Part shown: piece after piece, positions 16,148 through 29,460 of the stretch
Numbering within the stretch: the stretch's first letter is position 1
How the letters are laid out: every line of letters starts with the position of its first letter
Origin: Williamsia faeni
GTDB taxonomy: Bacteria; Actinomycetota; Actinomycetes; Mycobacteriales; Mycobacteriaceae
Length of the DNA: 64,000 bases
Reading direction: 5' to 3'
Assembly: GCA_003202005.1 (NCBI GenBank)
Contig: QJJF01000014.1
Location: 1-64,000 of the forward strand
The notes under the pieces: generated by a model
Seen by the model: only the letters and a program-made list of their open reading frames with translations
Databases searched by the model: none
Told to the model about the DNA's origin: nothing
Program-made: the position numbers and the translations under genes

Positions 16148-16167
16148 TACCGTAAGGTCTACCGTAA
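16148..16167. promoter_or_regulatory. direct-repeat operator candidate upstream of the DapB-like gene
   Basis: Two perfect copies of TACCGTAA lie 12 bp apart (16148-16155 and 16160-16167), about 90 bases before the next gene, with a -10-like TAAGGT at 16153-16158 between them. Such paired repeats overlapping a promoter suggest a TetR- or FadR-like repressor site. No regulator gene is adjacent in this window. Confidence 0.35.
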
Positions 16168-16255
16168 ACAGGCCCACCGGGTCTGCGGAAATTTTCGAGA
16201 TTTCGTCGGGACCCGATCCGGGTCGGCGACGACCAGGACAGTGGGAGAAACTCCG

Positions 16256-17305
16256 ATGACATATCGCGTGGTGCAGTGGACAACTGGCAACGTCGGCAAG
16301 CAATCGGTCGAAGCGGTCTTGCGGCATCCTGACTTCGAACTCATCGGTTGCTACGCCTTTGCGGCGGACAAGATCGGCCAGGACGTCGGAACCCTGTGCG
16401 GGCTCCCGCCTGCCGGAGTGACCGCGACAAATGACATCGACGAATTGCTGTCGCTCAAGCCGGACGTTGTCATCTACAACCCGATGTGGGTGAACGTCGA
16501 TGAGATGGTCCGGATCCTCGAGGCCGGCGTGAACATCGTCACGACCGCGTCGTTCATCACCGGGCACTCGCTCGGCGAGGGTCGCGCCCGAATCATCGCG
16601 GCATGCGAAAAGGGCAGCGCTACGGTCTTCGGTTCGGGCATCAACCCCGGATTCGCCGACTTCATCGCGATCGCGTCGACCAGCGGATGCGATCAGATCG
16701 ACAAGATCACAGTCACCGAGACCGCCGATATCAGCGGCTACGACTCACCCACGACCGAGATTCCGGTCGGCTTCGGCCGCCCGATCGACGACCCCGATCT
16801 GTTCGAAATGACCCGGTCGGGCACCGCGATCTTCGAAGACGCGGTCCGCCTGTTCGGGGACGCTCTCGGCGTCGAGTTCGACGAGGTGGTCTGCGAGGCC
16901 GAGTACGCCGAGACGACACAGGACATCGACCTCGGTTCGTGGAGCATTTCCGCCGGCTGTGTTGCCGGGATCGCCGCGAGCTGGCACGGAAAGGTCGCCG
17001 GACGAAGCATCGTCGAACTCCGCTTCCGCTGGCGCAAGGGACAATCCCTCAAACCGGAATGGTCGATCGACGGCCCCACGTACCTCGTCGAGATCGACGG
17101 CCGTCCGAGTATCCGCACCGCCATCGACGTCTTGCCGCCGAAGGACTTCAAGGGCACAACCCTGAACGATTTCATGGTGCTGGGAATGGTCGCGACGGCG
17201 ATGCCGACCCTCAACGCGATCCCGCAGGTCGTCGCCGCCGAACCGGGGATCGCGACCTACACCAGTCTGCCCCTGCCATTGCCGCGCGGTTTGGTGACGC
17301 TCTAA
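16256..17305 (+). CDS. DapB-like NAD(P)-dependent dehydrogenase
   Basis: A 349-residue protein with an N-terminal Rossmann fold (VVQWTTGNVGKQSVEAV) of the dihydrodipicolinate reductase N-terminal family and a C-terminal LNAIPQVVAAEPGI motif seen in actinobacterial members of this oxidoreductase group (related to 2,4-diaminopentanoate dehydrogenase). The substrate is unknown. It is not the lysine-pathway DapB, which is shorter. The ATG at 16256 has GGGAG 8 bases upstream. It stands alone on the plus strand and runs into the end of pheT with a 19-base gap. Confidence 0.8.
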   Translation: MTYRVVQWTTGNVGKQSVEAVLRHPDFELIGCYAFAADKIGQDVGTLCGLPPAGVTATNDIDELLSLKPDVVIYNPMWVNVDEMVRILEAGVNIVTTASFITGHSLGEGRARIIAACEKGSATVFGSGINPGFADFIAIASTSGCDQIDKITVTETADISGYDSPTTEIPVGFGRPIDDPDLFEMTRSGTAIFEDAVRLFGDALGVEFDEVVCEAEYAETTQDIDLGSWSISAGCVAGIAASWHGKVAGRSIVELRFRWRKGQSLKPEWSIDGPTYLVEIDGRPSIRTAIDVLPPKDFKGTTLNDFMVLGMVATAMPTLNAIPQVVAAEPGIATYTSLPLPLPRGLVTL

Positions 17306-17324
17306 CGTCGCCCGGGCGCGCGGT

Positions 17325-19799
17325 TCAGCTTCGCATCTGCGCGCCCACCGCCGACGTCGCCGCTGCCAGTGCGGCGTCCCGGGCGGCTGTTGCCTCGTCC
17401 TCGGTGAGGGTGCGGTCGGTCGCCCGGAAGCGGAGCGAGAAGGTGAGGGACTTCTTGCCCTCGCCCACCTGCTCGCCGGTGAAGACGTCGAACACGGCGA
17501 TGCTCTCGAGCAGTTCGCCGGCCCCGGCCTCGAGTGCGGCGCGGACGTCTTCGGCGGCCACGTCGGAATCGACGACCACCGCGAGGTCCTGCAGGACCGG
17601 CGGATACGGCGAGATACGCGGCGACACAAGGGCATTGTTCACCGGGATCGCGTCGAGATCGATCTCCAGCGCCAGCGAACGCGCCGGTAGGTGCAACTTC
17701 TCCAGCAACGCCGGATGCAGTTCGCCGGCCCACCCGACCACGATGTCACCGGCAAGGATCTCACCACAACGACCGGGGTGCCACGGCACCTGTACGGCCG
17801 ACCGCAGTGTCAGTTCGACACCTGCGGCCTGACCGATGATCGCCACGGCGTCGAACACGTCGGTGGTGTCGGCAACGCGTCCCTTGCCCCACGGACCGGC
17901 GGGTTCACGCAAGCCCGTCAGCACAGCAGCAACGTGCAATGGCTGCGCCGGAAGCGATTCGACCAGTTCGGCGATCTGCTCCGCGCTCGGTCGCCGGTCC
18001 ACCGGCAGCGCGTCGATCGGACGAACGTGCTGCCCACCCAGAACCACCTGACCGATGGTGTACATCGACAGATCCCGTTGTCCGCGAGCAAGATTGCGGC
18101 CGACCATCTCGAGCAGTCCCGGCAGCAGGGTGGTGTTCAGCTCGGGCCGATCGGCTTCGAGCGGGTTGAGCACGGTGACCGTGGCCCGGCGCGGGTCGTC
18201 GGCGGGCAGATCCCACAGGTCGAAGACGCCGGCCGGCATGAACGGGTACGGCAAGACCTCGGCGTAACCCGACAGGGCAAGGCTGCGTCCGACACTGCGG
18301 CGACGGAGCTGTCGCGGTGTCAGACCACGCCCACCGGGAGCCGTCGGCAGCTTGGTCGGAATGTTCTCGTAACCCTCGAGGCGCAATACCTCCTCGACGA
18401 GGTCGGCGCTCAGCCGAAGATCGGGTCGCCAGCTCGGCGGGGTGACGGTGAGCATGTCGCCCGCTGCCTCCACCGCACAGCCCACCTGCACCAGGCGTTG
18501 CTGCGCAGTGCCGACCGGATAGTCGATGCCGGCGGTTTTCGACGGTGCCCGCTCGGCCATCAGCACGGTCGCCGTAGGCGCCACCGCGCCGGCATCGGTG
18601 TACGTGGACTCGACTGTGCCGCCGCAGATCTCGGCCAACAGCGATGCGGCGCGCAGGAGCGCGATGTCGGTGACCTTCGGGTCGACAACACGCTCGAAGC
18701 GCTTGCTGGCCTCGCTGGTGAGACGGTGACGCTTGGCGGTCCGGAACACCGAGACCGGGTTGAACGTCGCCGATTCCAACAGGACATCGGTGCTTCCGAT
18801 GTTGATCTCGGTGGCAGCACCGCCCATCACACCCGCCAGAGCGATCGGACCGGAATCGTCGGTGATGACCACATCTTCCGGATCGAGGTCGCGCACGACG
18901 TCGTCGAGCGTGGTCAGCTTCTCCCCCGCGGTCGCTCGGCGGACCCGGATGTCACCGGAGACCTTGGCGGCGTCGAAGGCGTGCAGGGGCTGGCCCAGTT
19001 CGAGCATGACGTAGTTCGTGATGTCGACGGCCGCCGAGATCGGACGCACACCGGACATCATCAGCCGCTTGACCATCCACCACGGGCTCGGAGCCGACGG
19101 GTCTATACCGCGAACCACCAGCGCGCAGTACCGAGTGGCACCCGACTCCGGGTCGAGATGCACTGCCGGGCCCGAACCTGCACTGGTCCGCAGGGTGGGC
19201 GCCGTCGCCGGATCTGCGAACGGCAGGTCGAAGCTGCACGCGAGTTCGCGCGACAGCCCACGCACCGAGAACGCATAGCCACGGTCCGGGGTGACGTTGA
19301 CGTCGATGATCGTGTCGTCGAGACCGAGTACCTCACGCGCATCGGTGCCGGGGGCCGCGATCTCCGGCGGCAGCACCAGGATGCCGCTGTGATCGTTGCC
19401 GACACCCAGCTCGGTGACCGAGCAGATCATGCCGTCGCTGGTCTTGCCGTAGGTCGTGCGGGTGGCGATCGCGAAATCACCGGGCAGGACGCTGCCGGGC
19501 AGCGCCGCCACGATCAGGTCGCCTTCGGCGAAGTTCCGTGCGCCGCACACGATGTCGCGGTCCTTGTCCTCACCGACATCGACCTGGCAGAAGCGAATGG
19601 GCTTCTTGAACTCGGTGAGCTCTTCGATCTTGGTGACCCGGCCGACCACCAGCGGTCCGGTGATCTCCGGCAACGGGGTGATGTCTTCGATCTCGAATCC
19701 GACGCGAACAAAGGCCTCGTCGACCTCGGCGGGCGACTTGCTCCACCCGGGAGTGCCCTGTTGCAGGATCTCTGTCAGCCACGACTGCGCTAATTGCAC
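17325..19799 (-). CDS. pheT: phenylalanyl-tRNA synthetase beta subunit
   Basis: 824-residue beta chain of the alpha2-beta2 PheRS that charges tRNA(Phe). Domains in order: an EMAP/OB-fold tRNA-binding region (about 40-150), B3/B4 editing domain with the YVMLELGQPLHAFD segment near residue 265, B5, a catalytic-like core, and a C-terminal ferredoxin-like anticodon-binding domain (the last 95 residues). Length is normal. The start is GTG, 33 bases after pheS, so the two are co-transcribed. Confidence 0.97.
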   Translation of the reverse strand: MQLAQSWLTEILQQGTPGWSKSPAEVDEAFVRVGFEIEDITPLPEITGPLVVGRVTKIEELTEFKKPIRFCQVDVGEDKDRDIVCGARNFAEGDLIVAALPGSVLPGDFAIATRTTYGKTSDGMICSVTELGVGNDHSGILVLPPEIAAPGTDAREVLGLDDTIIDVNVTPDRGYAFSVRGLSRELACSFDLPFADPATAPTLRTSAGSGPAVHLDPESGATRYCALVVRGIDPSAPSPWWMVKRLMMSGVRPISAAVDITNYVMLELGQPLHAFDAAKVSGDIRVRRATAGEKLTTLDDVVRDLDPEDVVITDDSGPIALAGVMGGAATEINIGSTDVLLESATFNPVSVFRTAKRHRLTSEASKRFERVVDPKVTDIALLRAASLLAEICGGTVESTYTDAGAVAPTATVLMAERAPSKTAGIDYPVGTAQQRLVQVGCAVEAAGDMLTVTPPSWRPDLRLSADLVEEVLRLEGYENIPTKLPTAPGGRGLTPRQLRRRSVGRSLALSGYAEVLPYPFMPAGVFDLWDLPADDPRRATVTVLNPLEADRPELNTTLLPGLLEMVGRNLARGQRDLSMYTIGQVVLGGQHVRPIDALPVDRRPSAEQIAELVESLPAQPLHVAAVLTGLREPAGPWGKGRVADTTDVFDAVAIIGQAAGVELTLRSAVQVPWHPGRCGEILAGDIVVGWAGELHPALLEKLHLPARSLALEIDLDAIPVNNALVSPRISPYPPVLQDLAVVVDSDVAAEDVRAALEAGAGELLESIAVFDVFTGEQVGEGKKSLTFSLRFRATDRTLTEDEATAARDAALAAATSAVGAQMRS

Positions 19800-19832
19800 T
19801 GGAAACTCAGCTCTTTCGTTGGTTCTGCGTAC

Positions 19833-20915
<1,083 letters not shown>

Positions 20916-20953
20916 CTATCTGAACGAAGTACGGCTGATGGAACTGGCTTGGC

Positions 20954-21760
20954 TCAACTGAGAGGGTAGTCGACCGCTCGGGTGGCATCGGCGCTGGCAT
21001 AGAGGCAGATCGCAGCCGCGGCGGCCAGGTTCAGGCTCTCGGCACGACCGTGGATCGGAATGGAGATCCGGTGGTCGGCCTGCGCCAGAATCTCGTCCGG
21101 CAGTCCATGCGCCTCGTTTCCGAACAACCATGCGGTCGGACCGGCGAGCACATCACCGGCATCGGGCAGGCTCAACTCGGCATCTCCCGCGGTGGCACAG
21201 ATGGCAACACCGGCATCGCGTAGCGCGGCGAGGACCTCGGAGATACTCCGCTCCCGGGCGATGCGGACATGAAACACGCTGCCGGCGGTGGAACGCACAC
21301 ACTTGCCGTTATGCGGATCCACACTGTCCCCAGCGAGGATGACTCCGTCGGCGCCCATCGCATCGGCGGTCCGGATGAGCGTGCCGGCATTCCCCGGATC
21401 AGTCATCTCCACCGGTACCGCGAGTAGGCGCGGTGCACTGCTCAGCACCTCGGCCATGGGGACATCGACCAGATCGCAGACCACGAACAAACCGGTGCTG
21501 GTGATCGTCTCCGCCAGCTTGTCGGCGGCCCCGGCCGAGATGCGCAGGACTTCGACGCCACCGGCCGCGGCACTCTGCACCAGATCGGCGTACCGGTCGA
21601 GAGCCTCGTCGGTCGCCAGGAGAACCTGTGCGCGACGCGTTGCGACTGCAGCGTCGACGGCATTGAAACCCTCGGCCAGGAAAGTCCCGGCCTTACGCCG
21701 CGACGCGGAACGGTGCAGCTTTGCATATGAAACAACCCGCGCCGAACGTTCGGTGAGAAC
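20954..21760 (-). CDS. tsnR: SPOUT-family RNA 2'-O-methyltransferase (TsnR/TrmH type); start codon unclear
   Basis: RNA ribose methyltransferase. Trefoil-knot motifs are all present: PGNAGTLIRTADAMGADG, WLFGNEAHGLP, and IPIHGRAESLNLAAAAA. The family N-terminus can be read in frame well upstream of the first GTG (21580): LTERSARVVSYAKLHRSASRRK occupies about 21690-21757. But no ATG, GTG or TTG precedes it in this frame. Where homologues begin with M/V-LTERSARV, the codon here is GTT (21758-21760). The only alternative upstream is a CTG at 21794-21796 that overlaps the rplT stop. The segment also forms the rplT terminator hairpin (21736-21772). I give 21760 as the limit of homology, not a proven start. 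Confidence 0.8.
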   Translation of the reverse strand, partial: VLTERSARVVSYAKLHRSASRRKAGTFLAEGFNAVDAAVATRRAQVLLATDEALDRYADLVQSAAAGGVEVLRISAGAADKLAETITSTGLFVVCDLVDVPMAEVLSSAPRLLAVPVEMTDPGNAGTLIRTADAMGADGVILAGDSVDPHNGKCVRSTAGSVFHVRIARERSISEVLAALRDAGVAICATAGDAELSLPDAGDVLAGPTAWLFGNEAHGLPDEILAQADHRISIPIHGRAESLNLAAAAAICLYASADATRAVDYPLS

Positions 21761-21772
21761 GTCCGGCGCGGG
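21736..21772 (-). terminator. terminator hairpin after rplT, inside the tsnR reading frame
   Basis: On the minus strand a 16-bp stem (CCCGCGCCGGACGUUC with GAACGUUCGGCGCGGG, one G-U pair) closes over loop UCACC and is followed by UUGUUUC. The wobble pairs only in minus-strand RNA, so it acts on the infC-rpmI-rplT transcript. It lies 20 bases past the rplT stop and within the codons for the first residues of TsnR. Confidence 0.8.
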
Positions 21773-21792
21773 GATGTTTATGTCAGTGCCGA

Positions 21793-22173
21793 TCAGGCTG
21801 CGGGGGCGTTGACGTCAGCCGGCAGAGCCTTCTTGGCAACCGCCACCAGACCGGTGAATGCCTCGGGATCGCTGACGGCGATCTCGGCGAGGATCTTGCG
21901 GTCGACCTCGACACCAGCGATCTTCAGACCCTGGATGAAGCGGTTGTAGGTGATGTCATTGGCCCGCGCCGCAGCGTTTATGCGCGAGATCCACAGCTTG
22001 CGGAACTCACCCTTGCGGGCGCGACGGTCGCGGTAGGCGTAGACCAGCGAGTGCAGCTGCTGCTCTTTTGCCTTGCGGTACAGACGCGAACGCTGTCCGC
22101 GGTAGCCCTTGGAAGCTTCCAGGGTTGAACGACGCTTCTTCTGGGCGTTTACCGCCCTTTTTACGCGTGCCAT
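21793..22173 (-). CDS. rplT: 50S ribosomal protein L20
   Basis: 126-residue L20, a large-subunit assembly protein and in many bacteria a translational regulator of the infC operon. The typical N-terminus [19 protein letters not shown] and the RNA-binding segment [16 protein letters not shown] are present. Third gene of infC-rpmI-rplT. It ends just before a strong terminator hairpin. Confidence 0.98.
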   Translation of the reverse strand: MARVKRAVNAQKKRRSTLEASKGYRGQRSRLYRKAKEQQLHSLVYAYRDRRARKGEFRKLWISRINAAARANDITYNRFIQGLKIAGVEVDRKILAEIAVSDPEAFTGLVAVAKKALPADVNAPAA

Positions 22174-22236
22174 TGTTGATTTACCTCTTAGTATGTGGCG
22201 GCCGGGAACCGGCAGCGAGTGGTCTGGTGGGGAGCG

Positions 22237-22431
22237 TTAGATCTTCAGCAGGCGCTTGATGCGGGGAGCATCGTTCTCGGAAACGACGACGGTGCCATCG
22301 AGACGACGGGTCTGCTTGGTGGGCTTGTGCTCCATCAGGTGGCGACGGCCCGCGCGCTGGCGGACGATCTTGCCGCTACCGGTCACCTTGAAACGCTTGG
22401 CGGTGCCCTTGTGGGTTTTGGTCTTGGGCAT
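22237..22431 (-). CDS. rpmI: 50S ribosomal protein L35
   Basis: 64-residue L35, recognised by [20 protein letters not shown] and the C-terminal RIKRLLKI. Purine-rich AAAGG upstream of its ATG serves as ribosome-binding site. It lies 37 bases after infC and 63 before rplT, in the standard initiation-factor/ribosomal-protein cluster. Confidence 0.98.
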   Translation of the reverse strand: MPKTKTHKGTAKRFKVTGSGKIVRQRAGRRHLMEHKPTKQTRRLDGTVVVSENDAPRIKRLLKI

Positions 22432-22468
22432 GGTGATGCCTTTCTCTTCGTAACGCCTGTTGGAGAGG

Positions 22469-23107
<639 letters not shown>

Positions 23108-23213
23108 GGGGCCTCCTCATTTGTGTCCGCGTACGCAGGTGGTTCCTCGTGGCAGACGTTTTTTCTCAGGTTGGACCGCGGTGGCAACTGGTGAAACAGA
23201 TCCTCAGCGAAAA

Positions 23214-23249
23214 GGCCCCGGATCGATGATGATCATCATCGACGGGGCC
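23214..23249 (-). promoter_or_regulatory. palindromic hairpin in the infC leader (possible attenuator)
   Basis: The interval 23108-23472 holds no supported gene; it is the leader/promoter region between infC and the divergent DUF1844 gene. Inside it, GGCCCCG / CGGGGCC arms enclose an 18-bp perfect palindrome CGATGATGATCATCATCG (23224-23241). On the minus strand the stem is followed directly by UUUU. A terminator-like hairpin about 105 bases before the infC start suggests attenuation of the infC-rpmI-rplT operon. Confidence 0.5.
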
Positions 23250-23472
23250 CACACCGACCGGTTCATGTCACCTATCGCATCCCAGCGATCACAGCCTCCA
23301 ACGCAGAGGCCACCGGAGATATTCCGCAAATGCGGACTCTCCGACGACAAAACCGGACCGTTCAACCGTGCGATGCTTCTTTCGAAGACATCGCCGTCGA
23401 GCGGTGGGAGTGTGAACTCCACTTGCAACCCCGGCGTCAGCCAGGGCGGTCGTAGGTGGAAGTCTAACAGCC

Positions 23473-23823
23473 ATGACGGAAAACCTGAATTCCGAGCCCG
23501 AGGTGCGCGACCTGGCCGAAATCCCGGCCATCGAAGTGATCACCCGAGCTGCGGTCATGCTGATGAGTGCTGCGGCCGAAAAACTCGGCCTGTCCGAGCA
23601 GGATCCGTCGACGAGCCCGCACCTCGACCTCGACGAAGCCCGCAAACTGATCACCGCCCTCGCCGGTCTCATCCAGTCCTCGGTCGCCGACCTGGGCATC
23701 CATGCCTCCGCATTGCGCGATGGACTCAAGAGCCTGCAGCTCGCGTTCCGTGAGGCCAGCGCCCATCCCGACGATCCCGGCCAGGGGCCCGGCGAAAAAC
23801 AGACCGGCCCCGTCGCCGACTAA
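23473..23823 (+). CDS. DUF1844 protein
   Basis: A 116-residue acidic, helical protein with the DUF1844 pattern: IPAIEVITRAAVMLMSAAAEKLGL near residues 17-40, then LDLDEARKLITALAGL. The function is unknown; the family is widespread in actinobacteria and often next to infC, as here, where it is divergent from it. There is no signal peptide or membrane segment. It is followed by a long inverted-repeat terminator shared with ilvD. Confidence 0.85.
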   Translation: MTENLNSEPEVRDLAEIPAIEVITRAAVMLMSAAAEKLGLSEQDPSTSPHLDLDEARKLITALAGLIQSSVADLGIHASALRDGLKSLQLAFREASAHPDDPGQGPGEKQTGPVAD

Positions 23824-23824
23824 A

Positions 23825-23891
23825 CCCGATGATGTGGCCTTTTGGCGGCGCTCACCTGGGCTTTTGTTCGCCAAAAGGGCACATCTTCGGG
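23825..23891. terminator. bidirectional terminator between DUF1844 gene and ilvD
   Basis: Two 23-bp arms (23825-23847 and 23869-23891), complementary at 21 positions, enclose a 21-base loop. The core CCTTTTGGCG / CGCCAAAAGG gives A- and U-rich flanks on both strands. It lies exactly between convergent stops, so it can end both transcripts. The long near-perfect arms could also reflect a dispersed repeat element. Confidence 0.7.
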
Positions 23892-23902
23892 CCAGGTCAG
23901 TG

Positions 23903-25591
23903 TCAGTGGGTGACGGCGCCCACCGAGGCCGACCGCACCAGCTTCGCGTATTTAGAGAGCACACCCCGCTGATACTTGTGGTCGAGCGGCTTCCAGTCCT
24001 GTTTACGTAGCTCGATCTCCTCGTCGTCGACGAGGAGGTCGAGCGTGCGGCCGGCGATGTCGACTCGGATGCGATCACCGTCACGGATGAATGCGACCGG
24101 TCCCCCGTCGGAGGCCTCCGGTGCGATGTGCCCGATGCAGAGTCCGGTGGTGCCACCGGAGAATCGTCCATCGGTGAGCAACAACACATCCTTACCCAGA
24201 CCGGCGCCCTTGATGGCACCGGTGATGGCCAGCATCTCCCGCATCCCTGGTCCGCCCTTGGGACCCTCATAGCGGATCACCACCACGTCGCCCGCCGTGA
24301 TCACACCGTCGGCCAAGGCGGCCAACGCGCCCTGCTCGCGTTCGAAGACCCGGGCCGGACCCTCGAACGTGTCGGCGTCGAATCCGGCCGACTTCACCAC
24401 CGCACCTTCCGGCGCGAGCGAGCCGTGCAGGATGGTGATACCGCCGGTCTTGTGGATCGGATTGTCCAGTGCCCGAATGACTTTCCCGTCCAGCGGGCCG
24501 ATCTCCATCTCGTCGAGGTTCTCGGAGAGGGTCTTGCCGGTGACGGTGAGAGCATCGCCGTTGAGCAGGTCGGCGTCGAGGAGCGCCTTCATGATCACCG
24601 GGATGCCGCCGTGTCGGTCGAAGTCGTTCATCACATACCGGCCGAACGGCTTGAGGTCGCCGAGGTGCGGTGTGCGGTCGCCGATGCGGTTGAAGTCGTC
24701 GAGGTGTAGATCCACCTCGGCCTCGCTGGCGATGGCCAGCAGATGCAGTACCGCGTTGGTCGAACCGCCGAGAGCCATGGTCACGGTGATCGCGTTCTCG
24801 AGTGCGGGTTTGGTGATGATGTCGCGGGTGGTGATGCCGAGCCGCAACAGGTTGACGACGGCCTCCCCAGACCGATGCGCGAACGCGTCCCGCCGGCGGT
24901 CGGCGGCCGGTGGTGCTGCCGAGCCCGGCAGGCTCATCCCCAGCGCCTCGGCGATCGACGCCATCGTGTTGGCGGTGTACATCCCGCCACAGGCGCCCTC
25001 GCCCGGACAGATCGCCCGCTCGATACGACCCAGGTCTTCCTCGGACATCTTGCCCGCATGACATGCTCCGACGGCCTCGAACGCATCGATCAGGGTGACG
25101 TCACGTTCGCTGCCATCGGCGAGTTTGACCCAGCCCGGCGCAATGGTGCCCGCGTAGAGGAACACCGAGGCGAGATCGAGGCGGGCGGCGGCCATCAACA
25201 TGCCGGGCAGCGACTTGTCACAACCGGCCAGCAGGACCGAGCCGTCGAGGCGTTCGGCCTGCATCACTGTCTCCACCGAGTCGGCGATCACCTCCCGCGA
25301 CACCAGCGAGAAATGCATGCCCTCGTGGCCCATCGAGATGCCGTCCGACACCGAGATGGTGCCGAACTCCAACGGATAGCCGCCACCGGCGTGCACACCC
25401 TCCTTGCTGGCCTGCGCCAGCCGGTCGAGCGAGAGATTGCACGGGGTGATCTCGTTCCAGGAACTGCCGATGCCGATCTGGGGTTTGCCCCAGTCCTCGT
25501 CACCCATCCCGACAGCACGCAGCATGCCCCGACTCGGAGCCGCACTGATCCCATCGGTGACGGTGCGGCTACGCGGCTTCATGTCGACCAT
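23903..25591 (-). CDS. ilvD: dihydroxy-acid dehydratase
   Basis: Iron-sulfur dehydratase of the valine, isoleucine and leucine/pantothenate pathways, 562 residues. Cluster and metal ligand regions are visible as [11 protein letters not shown] and [14 protein letters not shown], and the C-terminal [12 protein letters not shown] segment is conserved. ATG at 25591 with GGAG 6 bases upstream; an ATG three codons downstream (MKPRSRTVT) is also possible. 58 bases separate it from uvrA on the same strand. Confidence 0.96.
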   Translation of the reverse strand: MVDMKPRSRTVTDGISAAPSRGMLRAVGMGDEDWGKPQIGIGSSWNEITPCNLSLDRLAQASKEGVHAGGGYPLEFGTISVSDGISMGHEGMHFSLVSREVIADSVETVMQAERLDGSVLLAGCDKSLPGMLMAAARLDLASVFLYAGTIAPGWVKLADGSERDVTLIDAFEAVGACHAGKMSEEDLGRIERAICPGEGACGGMYTANTMASIAEALGMSLPGSAAPPAADRRRDAFAHRSGEAVVNLLRLGITTRDIITKPALENAITVTMALGGSTNAVLHLLAIASEAEVDLHLDDFNRIGDRTPHLGDLKPFGRYVMNDFDRHGGIPVIMKALLDADLLNGDALTVTGKTLSENLDEMEIGPLDGKVIRALDNPIHKTGGITILHGSLAPEGAVVKSAGFDADTFEGPARVFEREQGALAALADGVITAGDVVVIRYEGPKGGPGMREMLAITGAIKGAGLGKDVLLLTDGRFSGGTTGLCIGHIAPEASDGGPVAFIRDGDRIRVDIAGRTLDLLVDDEEIELRKQDWKPLDHKYQRGVLSKYAKLVRSASVGAVTH

Positions 25592-25649
25592 CGGAACTCC
25601 TCGGTGTTGTCGTCGGCCGGTGTCGGCCCATCTGGTCCGGTGGCCACAC

Positions 25650-28601
<2,952 letters not shown>

Positions 28602-28760
28602 TGTGGTCCTTTTCGAGTTCAAATAGGGCGTGTGCCAACCATCACTGATCGGCCGTTAGATGTGTGCCAGAGGCGTACCCGGCAATGTTAGAGGCACCCA
28701 CTGACAAGATACCGGCGACAGCAAATTGTCCGCGCAGATCACACCATTCAGCCAGAGCCG

Positions 28761-29411
28761 TCAAACCTTCTGACCTGCGGTGATCCGCATTGCCCAGACT
28801 GTGAGCAAGGCAACTGCCGCAAACGGCAGCCACATTGCCGACATACCGAGTTCGCGGTAGGCGCCGGCCCCGCCGAGCGCCCCGACCGCCATCGCCGCCC
28901 ACAACAGAAAGTACCGGGCCCACAACCACCTCGGACCACCGAACGCGGCATCCACCAACCGCTGAGCCGCCTTCACCAGAGTCCCGGTCATGTACGTCAG
29001 ACCGACCGAGACCTCCCCCGATTTCTCGAAGACCGAGTTGAGAGTGCCCATCGCCACCGCGCCCACCATCAGTGACACAAATCCGGACCACGTGACGGCA
29101 ATCATCGCGGACACACCGAGAAATGTTGTCACCGAATACAACACCTCCATTCGGCCGCGCTCTCCCATCGTGAGACGGCGAATGATCGAACCCACCATGA
29201 CCCCGACCACGAACAACCCGATGATCGAAAGACATCGCAGGGCGGTCGCCATCAAGCCGTCGACAAATGATGACGACATCTTCGTGGTGTTGCCGCTCAT
29301 GAACGAGATGAAATAGCCCCCGAGATGGACGAATGCCACCGCGTCCACGAATCCTGCGACTGCGGTCAATCCCGCCGCCAGCACCAGCTCATTGCGGTCG
29401 ATCGTCTTCAC
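28761..29411 (-). CDS. DUF1275 (YoaK-like) membrane protein
   Basis: A 216-residue protein with about six membrane segments. The family hallmark FMSGNTTKMS near residue 40 and FEKSGEVSVGLTYMTGTLVK near 130 identify DUF1275. The function is unknown; some have suggested transport. Start GTG. It lies 49 bases after the MFS gene on the same strand and may be co-transcribed with it. Confidence 0.82.
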   Translation of the reverse strand: MKTIDRNELVLAAGLTAVAGFVDAVAFVHLGGYFISFMSGNTTKMSSSFVDGLMATALRCLSIIGLFVVGVMVGSIIRRLTMGERGRMEVLYSVTTFLGVSAMIAVTWSGFVSLMVGAVAMGTLNSVFEKSGEVSVGLTYMTGTLVKAAQRLVDAAFGGPRWLWARYFLLWAAMAVGALGGAGAYRELGMSAMWLPFAAVALLTVWAMRITAGQKV

Positions 29412-29460
29412 ACCCGCACCGTCACAACCAACGACTCCTGACCGACGCCGAACAGTGGGC

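Noticed and set aside
17691-19793. 700-residue plus-strand frame opposite pheT
   Set aside because: Shadow of pheT, with Arg/His/Gly/Asp-rich low-complexity translation and no motifs.
21442-21735. Minus-strand frame beginning at an ATG (21724-21726) near the tsnR start
   Set aside because: It is out of frame with the conserved TsnR sequence, which is read on both sides of this ATG in the other frame.
28602-28760. Search for an SOS (LexA) box upstream of uvrA
   Set aside because: No sequence resembling TCGAACAYATGTTCGA was found here or upstream of uvrB.
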